Below, piece by piece: positions 10,150 to 20,659 of a stretch of DNA of 64,000 bases; the first letter of the stretch is position 1; the number at the start of each line of letters is the position of its first letter. This stretch comes from Prorocentrum cordatum (taxonomy: Eukaryota > Sar > Dinophyceae > Prorocentrales > Prorocentraceae): contig CAUYUJ010010424.1 in the NCBI GenBank assembly GCA_963575745.1, forward strand, positions 211,389 through 275,388. The letters run 5' to 3'. The notes beneath the pieces are model-generated. The model searched no databases, was not told the origin of the DNA, and saw nothing but the letters and a program-made list of their open reading frames with translations. The position numbers and the translations under genes are program-made.

Positions 10150-11490
10150 TTCGGCTCCAGAGACCGCCAGGGCGGGCTCCAGCCCAGCCAAGACAGCCCG
10201 CGAGCGCTCCAACACGCGCCAGCATGGCTTCCAGACGAGCCCAGCGGCCACCAACACGCCCCAAGCGGCCTCCAAGACGCTTCCCAAGAGAGCCCCAAGA
10301 GGCAAACAACGTTGTTTTTTCATTGTTTTTTTCCAATGTTTTTTGTCTTCTCGCTTTTCCTGCTTTCCGACGCTCCAAGACGGCCCAAGAGGCCCCCAAG
10401 AGAGCCCCAGGACGGCCCAAGAGGCCCCTAAGCCGGCCCCAAGACGGCCCAAGAAACCCCCAAAGGCGTCCCGAGACGGCCCAAAAGGCCCCCAGGACGG
10501 CCCAGGAGCCGCCCAAGACAGCTCCAGGAGGGCCCCGCCATGGCCTGAAGACTGCCTAAGCGAGCCCAGCGGACCTCCAACACGCGCCAGCATGGCCTCC
10601 AAACGAGGCCAGCAGCCACCAACACGCCCCAAGCGGCCTCCAAGAGGCCTCCCAAGGAGCCCCAAGAGGCCACAAACGTTGATTTTCCATTGTTTTTTTC
10701 TATTTGTTGTGCCTTCTCGCTTTTTCTGTTTTCCGACGCTGCCAGACGGCCCAAGAGGCACCCAAGACAGCCCAGGACGGCCCCAGAGGCCCCTGAGCCG
10801 GCCCCAAGACAACCCAAGAGGCCCCCAAAGGCGTCCCAAGATGGCCCAAGTGAGCCCCAAGACAACCCAGGAGCCGCTCAAGACAGCCCCAGGAGGGCCC
10901 CGACATGGCCTGACGACTGCCTAAAGGCCAGCGAGCCTCCAACACGCGCCAGCATGGCCTCCAGACGAGCCCACAGGCCACCAACACGCCCCAAGCGGCC
11001 TCCAAGAGGCCTCCCAAGAGAACTCCAAGAGGCCACAAACGCTGATTTGTCATTGGTTCTTTCGATGTTTTTCGCGTTCTTGTTTTTTTTGCTTTCCGAC
11101 GCTCCAAGACGGCCCAAGAGGCCCCCAAGAGAGCCCCAGGACGGCCCAAGAGACCCTTAAGCCGGGCCCAATACGGCCCAAGACGCCCCCAAAGGCGTCC
11201 CAAGACGGTCCAAGAGCGCCCCAGGACGGCGCAGGAGTCGCCCAAGACGGCCCCAGGAGGGCCCCGACATGGCCTCAAGATTGCCTAAGCGAGCCCAGCG
11301 GACCCCAAGAGAGCCCCACGAGGCCGCAAGAAGCCCCCCGAGGCCACCCAAACGCCCCCCAAAAGGCTCCCCGGAGGTTCCCAAGAGGCCCAACAACTCC
11401 TCCCAATACGCCCCAGAGACTTCCAGTATGCCTCCAAAAACTGACCCCGAGAGGGTCATGCGAGGCCCCAAGACAGCCCAATGATGGCCA
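10150..11490 (+). repeat. ~365-bp satellite, array 2
   Basis: Three tandem units are marked by CACGCGCCAGCATGGC (agcatgg at 10221, 10589 and 10951, spacings 368 and 362). Each unit has a GGCCCAAGAGGCCCCCAAGA-rich section and a T-rich spacer ending TTTCCGACGCTCCAAGACGG. The final part (11290-11490) decays into isolated CCCAAGAGGCC motifs. It is related in plan to array 1. Confidence 0.8.
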
Positions 11491-11504
11491 CGCGAGAGCC
11501 ACAC

Positions 11505-11745
11505 CATACATTATGATGATGAGGAGGCGTAAGTAATGGTGGCGAGGGATGCTGATGACAAGGATGGAAGGGGAGCGAAGGATGAGGAGGACTGGGGAGT
11601 GACTAGAGGTGAGGAAGGACGAGAACGAGGTGTATGAAGAGAAGGAGCGGCAGATTGAAGAGAGCGGGGAGGACATGGAGGAGGCTGATGATGATGATGA
11701 GGAGGAGGAGGACGAGGAGGAGAGGAGGACGGGGAGCAGTGACGT
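11505..11745. repeat. GAT/GAG triplet-rich purine tract
   Basis: Imperfect GATGAGGA and GAGGAGGAC repeats. No recognisable product. Confidence 0.55.
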
Positions 11746-11892
11746 AACCAGCCCTTAACATTTACGCTCCCAAGAGCGATGGGTGCCATGAGCCGTCTCG
11801 GGCAAGTTCCTTCAGCGCTCTTTCCGTTTCCGTGCACAAACCATTGCCCCATTTCCATGGAGCCATGGCATCGGCCAAGGTCAGCGCCGAGT

Positions 11893-11949
11893 GTTCCCGG
11901 TGCTTTTTTTTTTTTTTTGATTTCTTTTTTTTTTCTTTCTTCTATTTTT

Positions 11950-11995
<46 letters not shown>

Positions 11996-12026
11996 CTTTC
12001 TTTGTTTCTTTTTTTTTTTTATTTTT

Positions 12027-12062
<36 letters not shown>

Positions 12063-12147
12063 TTTTTTTTTTGTTCTTTTTCTTTTTTTTTTTTTTTTAT
12101 TTTTTTTTTTTTACTTTTTTTTCTTTTTTTTTTTTTTTTTTTTTTTC
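11893..12147. repeat. Near-continuous poly-T block (~255 bp)
   Basis: The plus strand is over 90% T with scattered C, A and G. It may be an expanded poly-A tail of a minus-strand retroposed sequence, but no minus-strand gene abuts it on the 3' side. Confidence 0.85.
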
Positions 12148-12384
12148 TTTGAGCTTCCAACAAGGTCTCCGAGTTGCACTTCCGCGTCCTGCTCCACCGA
12201 CCCCGTACCCCATATCGGTTGAAAACATGATGCTGCTGCCTCCGCAGTCACCAGTCAGTATTCTCCTGCTTACTTCTACGGCATTGCAGGCTGCCATCCA
12301 TATCGCGGGTCGAGCCATCGCTCCTTGCACCTCCGTATTCGTGGTCCATGGCTCCAGCTGTTACTGAGAGGCCGCGACACACGT

Positions 12385-14230
12385 GCCATAACTATCCAAT
12401 TTGCAGTGGACTCCAAGCTCAGATCCCAGTCGAAGGCACCAACAAACGAGAACGTCAAAGATTTTGCAAGCGGTGCCTTTTCGGCAGATGCACGGTGTGC
12501 CCACCCCCAGTGCGAGGCTCCTGTAGCTCCACCCTTCCGACGGCCAAAAACACATGTCACGCCTACTTTCTGCGCAACGCACTATTCCGACCCATGCCAC
12601 AATACCACGCGTGAATGGAACTTGTGTAGGAACGCCCGCGTCGGCTGCCGCCTTCTGGCAACCAACAAATCATCTAGCCCGTGCTTTCCGTGCTCTGAAG
12701 GCCCCCTGCCCTGTCGTTTCGCGGTGCTGGGGCGTCCTTCCCACGTCCGGCAAAAGGTCAAAAATGCATCAGGCCGGCTTCCGCAATGCGTTAACCATCA
12801 CAACAACCATTCTTGCCCTTACAGCCCTGGTCGGCAATTCGCCTGCGCATCGCCTGGCTGCCAGGAGGAACGGAGCGATGCAGCCCACAGTACTTGCGTC
12901 CCATGCCAAGCCGGACGTCGACCGTGCACAGTGTGCTTCTCGCGCCGAGGAGCGCCCGGAACTCCAGATCTGTGCGCTCACTGTGGCGGGGCCAGCCCAG
13001 CCGCCAGCCCTTCTCTAGCCGCTCCAGCGCAGTCTTCGACGGCGCTTGCATCTACGCCCTCGCGATGTTGCGCTCCGAAGTGCGGGGCCGCCTGCAACTT
13101 CCGCGCCCCTCGACAACACGGACAGCATTGCCTCGTCTGCCAACCGCCCGCCCTGCTCCACTTCTGCCGCACGCCCGCGTGTACGAACGTAGTCGAGTCG
13201 CCAGAGGACACTTTGTGTTGTCTTTGCACTTCGTCCTGTTGCCCATGCGCGACGCGTAGGTGCGACGGCCGTTCCACCCCTGGTTCAGCAGGCCTATGTC
13301 GAACGTGTGGGCTGTCCACACCACAACCACTACCATCCCTCTCCAAACGATCCTACGAGCAAGCCGAACGCCCTTGTAGCTCGTCTGGGTGCAACGGTGT
13401 AGCTTAACGGAAGTCGTCCGACGGCCTCTGCATCGCGTGCATTCGGAAAGGGAAGCCATGTAGCAATCGTGCCATTGGGTGCGCTTTTCGCGTGGGCCCT
13501 CTTCGGCACCGTGGTGGAATGTAGGCACTGTTGCCTCGCGGGGCCCCGTTGCCAGGGGCCCGGAAAGGCCGGCTTCCGCGCCCCCGCCCGCCATGGCGTG
13601 CGACGCGCAGTGCCGCACAACAACGGCATGTGCGAACGTTGCTTTAAACCACATGTTCCTTCCCACTGTGCGACAGAAAGTTGACGAAAGCAATGTACGC
13701 CACCGGATACTTCCCCGACCACGTCCGACATGCCGCGGTAGCCACCGCCGCCGCCGGGCCCCATCATCCTCCGACGTCGGGGTCTTCTGGTGTCCCACAC
13801 GCCCGTCCACGTAGCGATCCGTTGCAAGCACTCCGCAAGCAGGTGGGGGCAGCCGTCCGCATGTACTTCCGAGCACGTGACTCGCCGAAATGTTCCGTGC
13901 CGTGGTGTCGCCTCAAGTCCACCCGCGTAGCACTTCCGAACTCGTCCAGCTGTCCGCCCGCCTGCGCAGCGCATCGGAACTGGTTCGCAGAACCCGTGCC
14001 TGGGACTTCTCTTGGCGTACGCACCGGCCACCGCGCCAGCTGGTGGTCGACAGACGAATGATGCAGCAACCGCGTTCCGAAAGCGTCGCTCTCTCCGACC
14101 GGCCACTTTCAAGGAGCCTGCGCAACGTGCGGGGTTCTGCACTTCTTCGCCGAACGCGCGCGTTGCCCGGCAGCACGCAGAAAGGACTTCGGCGCGTGCT
14201 GCAGGTACGGAGCCCTGGCTGGCATCCCCC
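12385..14230 (+). pseudogene. Decaying Cys-rich protein gene with repeated zinc-module pattern
   Basis: The longest uninterrupted part is the frame ending at the TAA at 13405-13407. It contains serial modules of the form C-x4-C-x11-18-C-x2-[CH]: for example CAHPQC...FCATH, CASPGC...TCVPC, CRTPAC...LCCLC and CATRRC...LCRTC. The pattern crosses breaks. It starts in another frame at 12385 (TCHNYPIC...FCKRC), continues past the TAA (LCIACIRKGKPCSNRAIGC), switches frame around 13512-13684 (ECRHCCLAGPRC...MCERC), and returns to the first frame at about 13890 (KCSVPWC...CPPAC) and 14119 (CATC). TAA, TAG and TGA all occur. The spacing resembles WRKY19-like or other C4/C3H zinc knuckles, but I cannot name a family. 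It is either a pseudogene or a gene whose breaks are introns or sequencing errors. Confidence 0.5.
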
Positions 14231-14394
14231 TACTGCCTCCCGCTCCGGCCGAAATGGCTCAGCTCCTTCGTCCGGGTCCTTCCCACGACCACTTCATGCA
14301 GCACACTCGGTCGTACAACTGCGCCCTTGGATTCGCATCCTTCAACAGCGAGAGCACTGTCGCTGCACGGAAGACCCGCACGGAAGACCCCCTG

Positions 14395-15090
14395 TCGGGC
14401 ACCCGGGCGCCGGGGCACCCGGGCACCCGGGCACTGCAGGCACCCCGGAACCGGGGCATCCGGGCATCCCCCGGGCACCCGGGAAGGAGGAGGGAGGATG
14501 ATGATGAGGAGGAGGAGGAGGAGGAGGAGGAGTGAACGTCGGGCAGGCGTCCAGCGCAATCCGAGCCGAGGGTAGAGCCAGAAGGAGTAGGAGGTGGAGG
14601 GGACCGGGAGGACCGTTTCGGCCGTTCGAAAAAACACCTCATCCATGTCCTCCTCCTCCTCCTCCTCCTCCTCCTCCTCCTCCTCCTCCTGCTCGTTCTC
14701 TTCCCCCTCCCTTCCATAATCAGACTCTTCCTCCGCCGGCTCGGCTCGGCCCGGCCCGGCCCGGCTCGGCCAGCGGAGGAGGAGGAGGGAGGAGGAGTGG
14801 GAGGATGAAGACAGGACAGGGGGGGAGTAGGACGACGAGGAGGAGGAGGAGGAGGAGGAGGAGGAGGAGGAGGAGGAGGAAGGGGAGAAAGAGCGAGGAG
14901 GCGGGGAGGGACATGGGCAAGGGGAGGCGGATGAGGACTAATTTCGTGGAGGAGCAGGCGTTCGCAACCGGCGCAGCATCCAGGCAGAAGAGGAGGAGGA
15001 GGAGGAGGAGCAGGAGGAGGAAGAGCAGGAGGAGGAGGAGGAGTAGGAGGAGGAGGAGGATGAAGAGGAGGAAGCGCAGGAGGAGGCCCG
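14395..15090. repeat. GGGCACCCGG repeat and GAG/CTC triplet blocks
   Basis: 14395-14490 is a GGGCACCCGG-type repeat. GAG repeats follow at 14495-14535, CTC at 14648-14695, and GAG again at 14775-14890 and 14985-15085. The opposed CTC and GAG tracts could pair into hairpins. Poly-Glu, poly-Arg and poly-Ser frames here are artefacts. Confidence 0.75.
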
Positions 15091-15535
15091 GTTCGCCTGA
15101 GACATCCTCAAAGCTCTGGGTTCCGAGACGTCCTGACCTGAGTTGGTCAGACCATTTTCGCCTGAGACATCCTCGAAACTCTGACCTCGGAGGTGCCCTG
15201 CCCCACGGTGGTCCGGGCACTTTCGCTTGAGACACGCTCGCATTTCTGGGTTCCGAGACGCCCTGAGGTGAGGTGTTCACTCCGATCTCGCCTGAGACAT
15301 CCTGCGATCTCTGACCTCGGTGGTGCCCTGCCCCATGGTGGTCCGGGCACGTTCGCCTGAGACATCCTCGCAACTCTGGGTTCCGAGATGCACTGAGCTC
15401 TGACCTCGGAGATACATTGCCCCAAGGTGGTCTGGCCACTTCCGCCTGAGACCCTCGCCACTCTGAGTTGCGAGATGCCCTGAGCAGGTGGTCTGGCCAC
15501 TAACGCCTGAGGCATCCTCACAACTCTGACCTCTT
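15091..15535 (+). repeat. ~64-bp minisatellite, about seven copies
   Basis: Units carry CGCCTGAGACATCCTC followed by CTCTGGGTTCCGAGACGCCC or CTCTGACCTCGGAGGTGCCC, then GGTGGTCCGGGCAC. The CCTGAGACATCC landmark recurs about every 64 bp (near 15096, 15160, 15225, 15291, 15355). Two unit types alternate in the middle of the array. Confidence 0.8.
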
Positions 15536-15544
15536 GGGGCCTCC

Positions 15545-15984
15545 GGGGGGGCCTCTTGGGCACTCTTGGCCAGGGCCCAGAAACAAAACCAGGCCAGGGC
15601 CCAGAGACAAAATCCGAAACGCCCCAGAAACAAAACTTGAAACACAACTTGAAACAACACCCTTGAAACAATTGTCCGGCTGTGGAGCCGCCTGTCGGGA
15701 CACACCGCCCTATGCATGTGTGATGTTAACCCATGCGCGCCCCGTATGATTCACACATAGGTATCATATTCAGCTAGGGGGGCATGGTTGTATATCTGTA
15801 TATCTGAGACCACAGCACACGTATATCTATGAACATCTGTGACCTCGTATCATACGTACATGTATCTACATGCGTGGTACAGCATCTTACGTGCGTGCAT
15901 GTACATGCAGTGTGTCAATGTTTACGTATGTGTATGCATATGCATGGTATCACATCTAGGTATGTGTACGCATATGCATGGTGT
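15545..15984. repeat. CCAGAAACAAAAC repeats and ATGCATATGCATGG duplicates, up to the gap
   Basis: 15565-15670 has short imperfect repeats of CCAGAAACAAAAC and TTGAAACA. 15915-15984 holds two copies of TATGTGTAYGCATATGCATGG about 35 bp apart. The second copy runs into the N block. No gene seen. Confidence 0.6.
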
Positions 15985-16084
15985 NNNNNNNNNNNNNNNN
16001 NNNNNNNNNNNNNNNNNNNNNNNNNNNNNNNNNNNNNNNNNNNNNNNNNNNNNNNNNNNNNNNNNNNNNNNNNNNNNNNNNNNN
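15985..16084. other. Assembly gap (100 N)
   Basis: Exactly 100 undetermined bases, a conventional scaffold-gap length, so the true distance is unknown. It lies between a TATG-rich and a GTGTG-rich region, where assembly would fail. Confidence 0.99.
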
Positions 16085-16272
16085 GTGTGTGTGTTTGGTG
16101 TGGGGGTGTGGGGGTGTGGGGGTGTGTGGGTGTGTGGGTGTGTGGGTGTGTGGGTGTGTGGGTGTGTGGGTGTGTGGTGTGTGGTGTGTGGTGTGTGGTG
16201 TGTGGTGTGTGGTGTGTGGTGTGTGTGTGTGTGTGTGTGTGTTGTGTGTGTGTGTTGTGTGTTGTGTGTGTG
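16085..16272 (+). repeat. GTGTGGG/GTGTGGT microsatellite
   Basis: Phased (GTGTGGGT)n then (GTGTGGT)n then (GT)n, directly after the gap. Confidence 0.85.
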
Positions 16273-16964
16273 GCCCCTTTTGCAGGTAGCACGCGGCCTG
16301 CGCTGGCCTTCATTACACCACCTGCGTCGTACCGAAGAGCGCCGGCTGGCAAGCGCATGTTGGTGCACGATCTGTGGACAATTGAGAAAATCGTTTAGTC
16401 GGATGTGTGGGTGGAGGAGGAGGAGGAGAACGAGGAGAACGAGGAGGAGGAGGACGAGGAGGAGGAGCTGGTGAGGCTCAGCTCCGGCCCGCGCGATCGA
16501 TAGTCTACGGGCTGCCGGCTCTGCCGCCGACACCAAAGAAGACCATGGATGTTTCTTTGCATAGTGTCGTTGGCCAATCGCATGGCTGGTTGTGTAGACA
16601 TGAAGGCGGCGCCCCCAAAGAGCATGAGGCGTTGGGCGGGGATCCAGCAGCTCCATCGCATAGGATCCAGCAGGCGAGGGGGTCAGCGGCAGGTGAACCT
16701 GCCGTGGGGAAAGGACGGATTCGCAGGAGGAAGAGGTACCGATACAGCTGTCGTTCGCTCGTTCTCGTCTTTTTGGGCCTTCTGGGCGACCCTCGTAGCC
16801 ACCCACGGCTGGATTCGCTCCGAACTTCTGGTCAGGACGCACCCAGGGAGAGGTCCAGGGAGTCGCGGTGTCGGCAAGGGTGCCGGGGATATCGGCCAGA
16901 AAATTCGGTGCACAGTCCCTCCAGCACCGCACATCTTGAGGAGCCGTATATCAGCAGGGGAATT

Positions 16965-17100
16965 AACACAGACACAAATAATCTTCAATTCCCAAGGATG
17001 ATAACATACTAGGAAGTGGGGCGGGTAGACCAAACTCAAGAAAATATGGACAACTATGGGGAATCCTGGGAGTTGTGTCTGTTGATTTGTGAGTCCCTGG
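16965..17100. mobile_element. AACACAGACACAA inverted-end element, copy 1
   Basis: The left end AATTAACACAGACACAAATA and the right end TTGTGTCTGTTGATTTGTGA are roughly inverted copies. The sequence between includes AATTCCCAAGG and AAAATATGG...CTATGGGGAA. A second copy at 23225-23390 shares left end, middle and right end in order. It is non-coding and MITE-like. Confidence 0.5.
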
Positions 17101-17194
17101 GCCCATTCAGTATACCACACCGAGCTCCCTGGCCCACCAGACGATCTGGTATGTTTCTCGAGCTCATCCCAGTGTGCGGGGTCCCTTTTCAGCC

Positions 17195-17366
17195 ACGCGC
17201 AGAGGGGGGTAGAGGGGGGAAGGCTTCTGAGAAGGACCCCTGCTTCGTCGAACCCGCGGGCCTTGTGTGTAGATTCCTCCTCCTCCTCCCCCTCCTCCTC
17301 CTCCTCCTCCTCCTCCTCCTCCTAGGGCTGGCGCCTTCCAAGAAGCAGCCTCCTTGCCGAGCATCG
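17195..17366 (+). repeat. GAAGGCTTCT dispersed repeat, copy 1, with CTC expansion
   Basis: GGGGAAGGCTTCT...CCCCTGCTTC...GGGCCTTGTGTGTAGA is followed, after a ~55-bp CTC expansion, by TAGGGCTGGCGCCTTCCAAG and AAGCAGCCTCCTT. The same blocks occur at 18205-18293 without the CTC tract, so the triplet run was inserted or expanded here. Confidence 0.65.
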
Positions 17367-17566
17367 TTGCCACTGCTGCGCGTGCTTTTCACGAGTTGCT
17401 GCGGGTGTGCATGCATGTATGCATCTCTGCATGAATGTGTTGCGAACCGTAGCCTCCGAGGCTCGCCTCCTAGAAGTTGCCAGAGACACGTCCCAGAGCC
17501 AATCGAACAAAAAACTGCGCCATCACAGCTTGAGAGCTCCCTTGCTTCATCGTGCCGGCCCGCGAG

Positions 17567-17620
17567 GAGCTGAAGAGCTGGGTGAAGATCTGCCGCGACA
17601 CGCAGTGCACGCTGGTCCTG
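17567..17620 (+). CDS. Fold-type-I PLP-dependent aminotransferase, exon A (partial gene)
   Basis: This segment encodes ELKSWVKICRDTQCTLVL, which fits the stretch of class I/II aminotransferases just before the DE-x-Y motif (the Asp contacts the pyridine nitrogen of PLP). It joins in frame to exon B as CTLVL+DEIYSRYIYT. The downstream donor is non-canonical, CTG|GACACT (a GA donor). The 5' boundary is placed at AG|GAG (17565-17567) but could lie a few codons upstream. The enzyme would transfer an amino group between an amino acid and a 2-oxo acid; the substrate cannot be told. The five exons A-E cover about 88 residues from here to just past the PLP lysine. N-terminal exons are not seen. GC-rich third positions agree with the LINE ORFs. 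Confidence 0.7.
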
Positions 17621-17639
17621 GACACTCCGCGGCCGCGCC

Positions 17640-17790
17640 GGGCCCCTCCTTCCCTCTCCCTCCTCCCTCCCTCCATCCTTTCCTCCTCCTCCTCCTCCTC
17701 CTCCTCCTCCTCCCTCCTCCCTCCTCCATCCTCCCTCCTCCCTTCTCCCTCCCCCCTCCTCCCTCCTCTCTCCTCCCGCCCCTCGAAGAT
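17640..17790 (+). repeat. CTCC/CCT-rich tract
   Basis: Imperfect (CTC)n and (CCTCCCT)n sequence inside the A-B intron. Poly-Ser and poly-Pro frames are artefacts. Confidence 0.75.
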
Positions 17791-17828
17791 CACTGAGATT
17801 GTCATCGCCTTGGGTTGCCGATCTTCTA

Positions 17829-18067
17829 GGCCTCCTAGATGGGGTCGGAGCAGATGGGGCCGGAGGATCGCGCCGCATCACCGATGCATCGCCGATGCGG
17901 CTCGATGTGGAGCCCGACTTTCTTCACGCCGACGGCGCCGATGCATCGCCGATGTCGACGTGCATGGCCGGTGCATCACCGATGCATCGCTGATGCGTTG
18001 CCGATGTATCGGCGATACGGCGCCATCCTCCGACCCCATCTACCCCGACCCCATCTGGGGGGCCTCC
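17829..18067. mobile_element. GATGCATC foldback/MITE element, copy 1
   Basis: Long inverted termini: the left end GGCCTCCTAGATGGGGTCGG (then AGATGGGGCCGGAGGATCGC) is mirrored on the right by CCGACCCCATCTGGGGGGCC, with an inner CATCCTCCGACCCCATC. The centre is a run of CCGATGCATCG-type palindromes. A GATCTTC heptamer flanks both sides (17820-17826 and 18071-18077), a candidate target-site duplication. Copy 2 lies at 32690-32889. Both copies fall inside aminotransferase introns. Confidence 0.75.
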
Positions 18068-18189
18068 AGGGATCTTCGCAATTCGATTCGGCTCTAAGCA
18101 AAAATGACGCAGCAAAAATTGGGTCCAGGGCTGCGGTCGTGATTTTTTTACGAAATTCAATGTTTGCGAGACGTCGGGTCTCAGGGAGG

Positions 18190-18300
18190 GAGAGTGGGGA
18201 AGGCTTCTTACAAGCACCCCTGCTTCTTAGAAGGCGTGGGCCTTGTCTATAGATGTAGGGCTAGCGCCTTCGAAGAAGCAGCCTCCTTGAGACGCTTTCC
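18190..18300 (+). repeat. GAAGGCTTCT dispersed repeat, copy 2
   Basis: This copy has the blocks of 17195-17366 in the same order: GGGGAAGGCTTCTTACAAGC, CCCCTGCTTC, GGGCCTTGTCTATAGA, TAGGGCTAGCGCCTTCGAAG, AAGCAGCCTCCTT. It lacks the CTC run. It is partly self-complementary (AAGGCTTCTT and GAAGGCG / CGCCTTCGAAG). Confidence 0.65.
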
Positions 18301-19740
18301 CCCCTCTCCCTACCTCCGCGTGCGCGCCGCCAAGGGCGGCGGGGAGGGACCCTTCCAGGGGCAGCGACAGGCCGTGCCTACCAAGGCATGGGGGTTTCAC
18401 TATGAACCTGCTCCGCACCCGGCAGCTCGGGATCGCTAGGTTTAGAGAGGTGGGCCCCCGACCCGACGCGCACGCCATGCATGCCGCGGCCGCCCGGCCC
18501 AAAGCGTGCAGCTGTCCCCTGGGTGTGCGCCGCCGCTCTGTCCTCGGCGAAGGGCGACTGCGTGCCGTGGCTGCCAGGCCCAGCGTGTGCGCGTGCTTCC
18601 TGGGGAGCCCGCCTCGCGTTCTCGGGCGGGCATCGCGCAGCAGGGGGCGCTCGGCGGGGGGAGGCGTGGGCCCCGACCTCGCCGACTCCATCGCCCCTCG
18701 GGGCCTGGGTTCCCCCTCCCGCCCCGGAAGGTTGGGCTTCGCTAGTTATCTGGGGCCTGTCGCCGGTCTGTTAGACGATGTACTGCCGATTCGAGCTCGA
18801 AATTTCCCCCCTGAGGCGATTCCCCACTATCGTTCCGCCTCGTACCCAGGGCGTTCGAGGGAGGTCTGCGCAACAAAGTCGCGCAAGCACCCTTTTTTGT
18901 TTCTTTTGTGCAGTCCTGATCTGTAACTACATACATCTGCAGGGGCTGTATGTGTTCAAGCTCTCTGGAAGGCTAGGGTTTGTGGTCGAGGCGGTGGAGG
19001 AGCGCAGTGAACGAGGCCAGAGGAGCGGGCGCTGGAGCATGGGACATCAGGAGGGCGGCAATTGGGGGCGGAAAGGCTGGAGGCGAAGGCCGATTCGGGA
19101 GGGATAGAGTCTCACGCCAGTCGGCTGACCCCATCAGCTAGGTCATCCGACTTCTCGCATCACGCCAGGCGGCGCGCGTTTCTACTCGCGCCCTCGCGCA
19201 CCCGCGCCGTCCCTTCTCAGCAGGGAGGGCAGCCGCTCTGGCCCCAGGCCGCGACGCGAGAGGCGCGGTTGCCTCCGCGCCCCCGCGGGTGACCTGGACT
19301 CTCCCGCCGGGCGGGCGGCTCCACCATCGTGCGACTGCGGACGAAGCGCCAGGCACTTCTGTGCACACCAGGCGGCGGAGCACGCTGTCCACGCAGCTCG
19401 GGCGCGCGCCAGCATGGATCCGATGAGGCTGGTGCCGCCGCGCTAAGCGGCGCGGCGCGCCGACCACGCGAGGAAGCGAGGCTCGCCGCTGCTCTGCGCG
19501 TCTTGGCCAGCCCTCCTCAGGGTTCGGATGCCGCCACCTGTCTCTCGGCATCGCTCGGACGTGTGCATTTTTCCTTCGGCGAGGGCCATCGAGGAGCATC
19601 CTTGATCATTTGGCGGAAAAGCCACGCACGAAACCGAAAAAAACACAGGGAATGGACGTCCGAGCGATGCCCAGGTCTCCGATGCCCCCGGGGAAGCCGC
19701 CGTGGGGGCCGCCGTGCCCTCCGCGGGGGGCCGCCCGCAG
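18301..19740. other. Intron A-B remainder; no gene recognised
   Basis: GC-rich sequence with a diverged ~90-bp duplication (GCCGCGGCCGCCCGGCCCAA near 18484, GCCGTGGCTGCCAGGCCCAG near 18564). It ends in the acceptor CCGCCCGCAG at 19731-19740. Confidence 0.45.
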
Positions 19741-19799
19741 GACGAGATCTACTCGCGCTACATCTACACGCAGCGGATGGCGCCCACGGACGCCCACTG
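19741..19799 (+). CDS. Aminotransferase exon B
   Basis: Encodes DEIYSRYIYTQRMAPTDAH plus two bases of a Trp codon. DEIY is the PLP-binding motif: Asp to the ring nitrogen, Tyr near the ring hydroxyl. The acceptor is GCAG|GAC. The donor is CACTG|GCGCTC, a GC-type donor. The split TG|G codon is completed by exon C. The ORF continues past the donor into a GAG-repeat poly-Glu frame, which is intron. Length is 59 nt. Confidence 0.75.
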
Positions 19800-19867
19800 G
19801 CGCTCGCCGCTCGCCCCGGGGGGGCCCTCTGGCCCTGTGGGCCGGGGAGTTGGGGAGGAAGGGGGGG

Positions 19868-19904
19868 GAGGAGGAGGAGGAGGGAAGATGAAGATGAAGA
19901 GGGA

Positions 19905-19936
<32 letters not shown>

Positions 19937-20085
19937 GGAGGAGGAGGAGAAATTGGAGGAGGAGGGGGAAGAGGAGGGGGAGGAGGGGGAGGAGGAGGAG
20001 GAGGAGGAGGAGGAGGAGAAGAAACTGGAGGGGGAGGAAGGGGGAGGAGGAGGAAGGGGAAAGAGGGGAGGGAGGAGGACGGCAG
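19868..20085 (+). repeat. GAG/GGA triplet tract
   Basis: Imperfect (GAG)n and (GGA)n purine tract in the B-C intron, producing poly-Glu and poly-Arg frames on the plus strand and poly-Pro frames on the minus strand. Not a gene. Confidence 0.8.
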
Positions 20086-20659
20086 GTTATCACTCATTCG
20101 TGGAGGGTGGGGAATGGAGGCTGAGGGAGGCACCAGGGAGGAGGGAGGAGGGAGGATGACTAGGAGGTGTTAAAACACAGCACCTCAGGTTACTGTGAAA
20201 TCCGTGTTGTTTGGTTCAAGTGTTAATGCCTGTTTTCCAGCGGTGACGGAGACACTTGTTCGCACATTTTGGTCACCCATGGTAAACAGAGCCTTATCCT
20301 CACCGCGCTATTTATGTTAAGTTTGCGTGGTAGCGGAAAGAGGTCATAGCGACAAGAGCGGATCATACGATACAGAACACAAGACAAACATGTATAACAC
20401 CCAGTATTGTGAGTGTCGGAGTCAGCTGCTCGACCGCATTTCGATCTGGGCAATGCATCGCGTCAAGCCAACTGCGACGCGATCACGAGTTATATTCACG
20501 AACAAGACCGGTTGGGGAACACAAATATGTCAAACGAGCATGCCATGCCAATGCTGCGGTTCGTTGGCTAGTCCAACGTAGTCTTGGTACGCATCATCAG
20601 CCGTGAGAACATAACACAGGAGACAACCCCAGTCAGTGGATGGTTTGAAAAATAGTGAT

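Larger units (their letters stand above)
16273..17566. other. Region upstream of aminotransferase exon A; no exon recognised
   Basis: The PLP-enzyme exon at 17567 requires upstream exons for the N-terminal half, including the substrate-binding Asn-Pro-Thr region. I found no segment here that I could assign to them. The stretch contains a GAG tract (16405-16470), a MITE-like element (16965-17100) and a CTC-expanded repeat (17195-17366). Confidence 0.4.

Noticed and set aside
9643-10924. Long frames of ~390-410 codons on both strands
   Set aside because: Produced by the TATG microsatellite joined to the GCCCCAAGA satellite.
12966-14142. Minus-strand frames of 270 codons opposite the Cys-rich gene
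   Set aside because: Antisense shadows. The regular Cys spacing is on the plus strand.
14532-15439. 230-codon Pro/Arg-rich frames on both strands
   Set aside because: Triplet repeats (CTC, GAG) and the 64-bp minisatellite translated.
19329-20159. 276-codon frame ending in poly-Glu
   Set aside because: GAG repeat translated. Only 19741-19799, in a different frame, has protein character (aminotransferase exon B).
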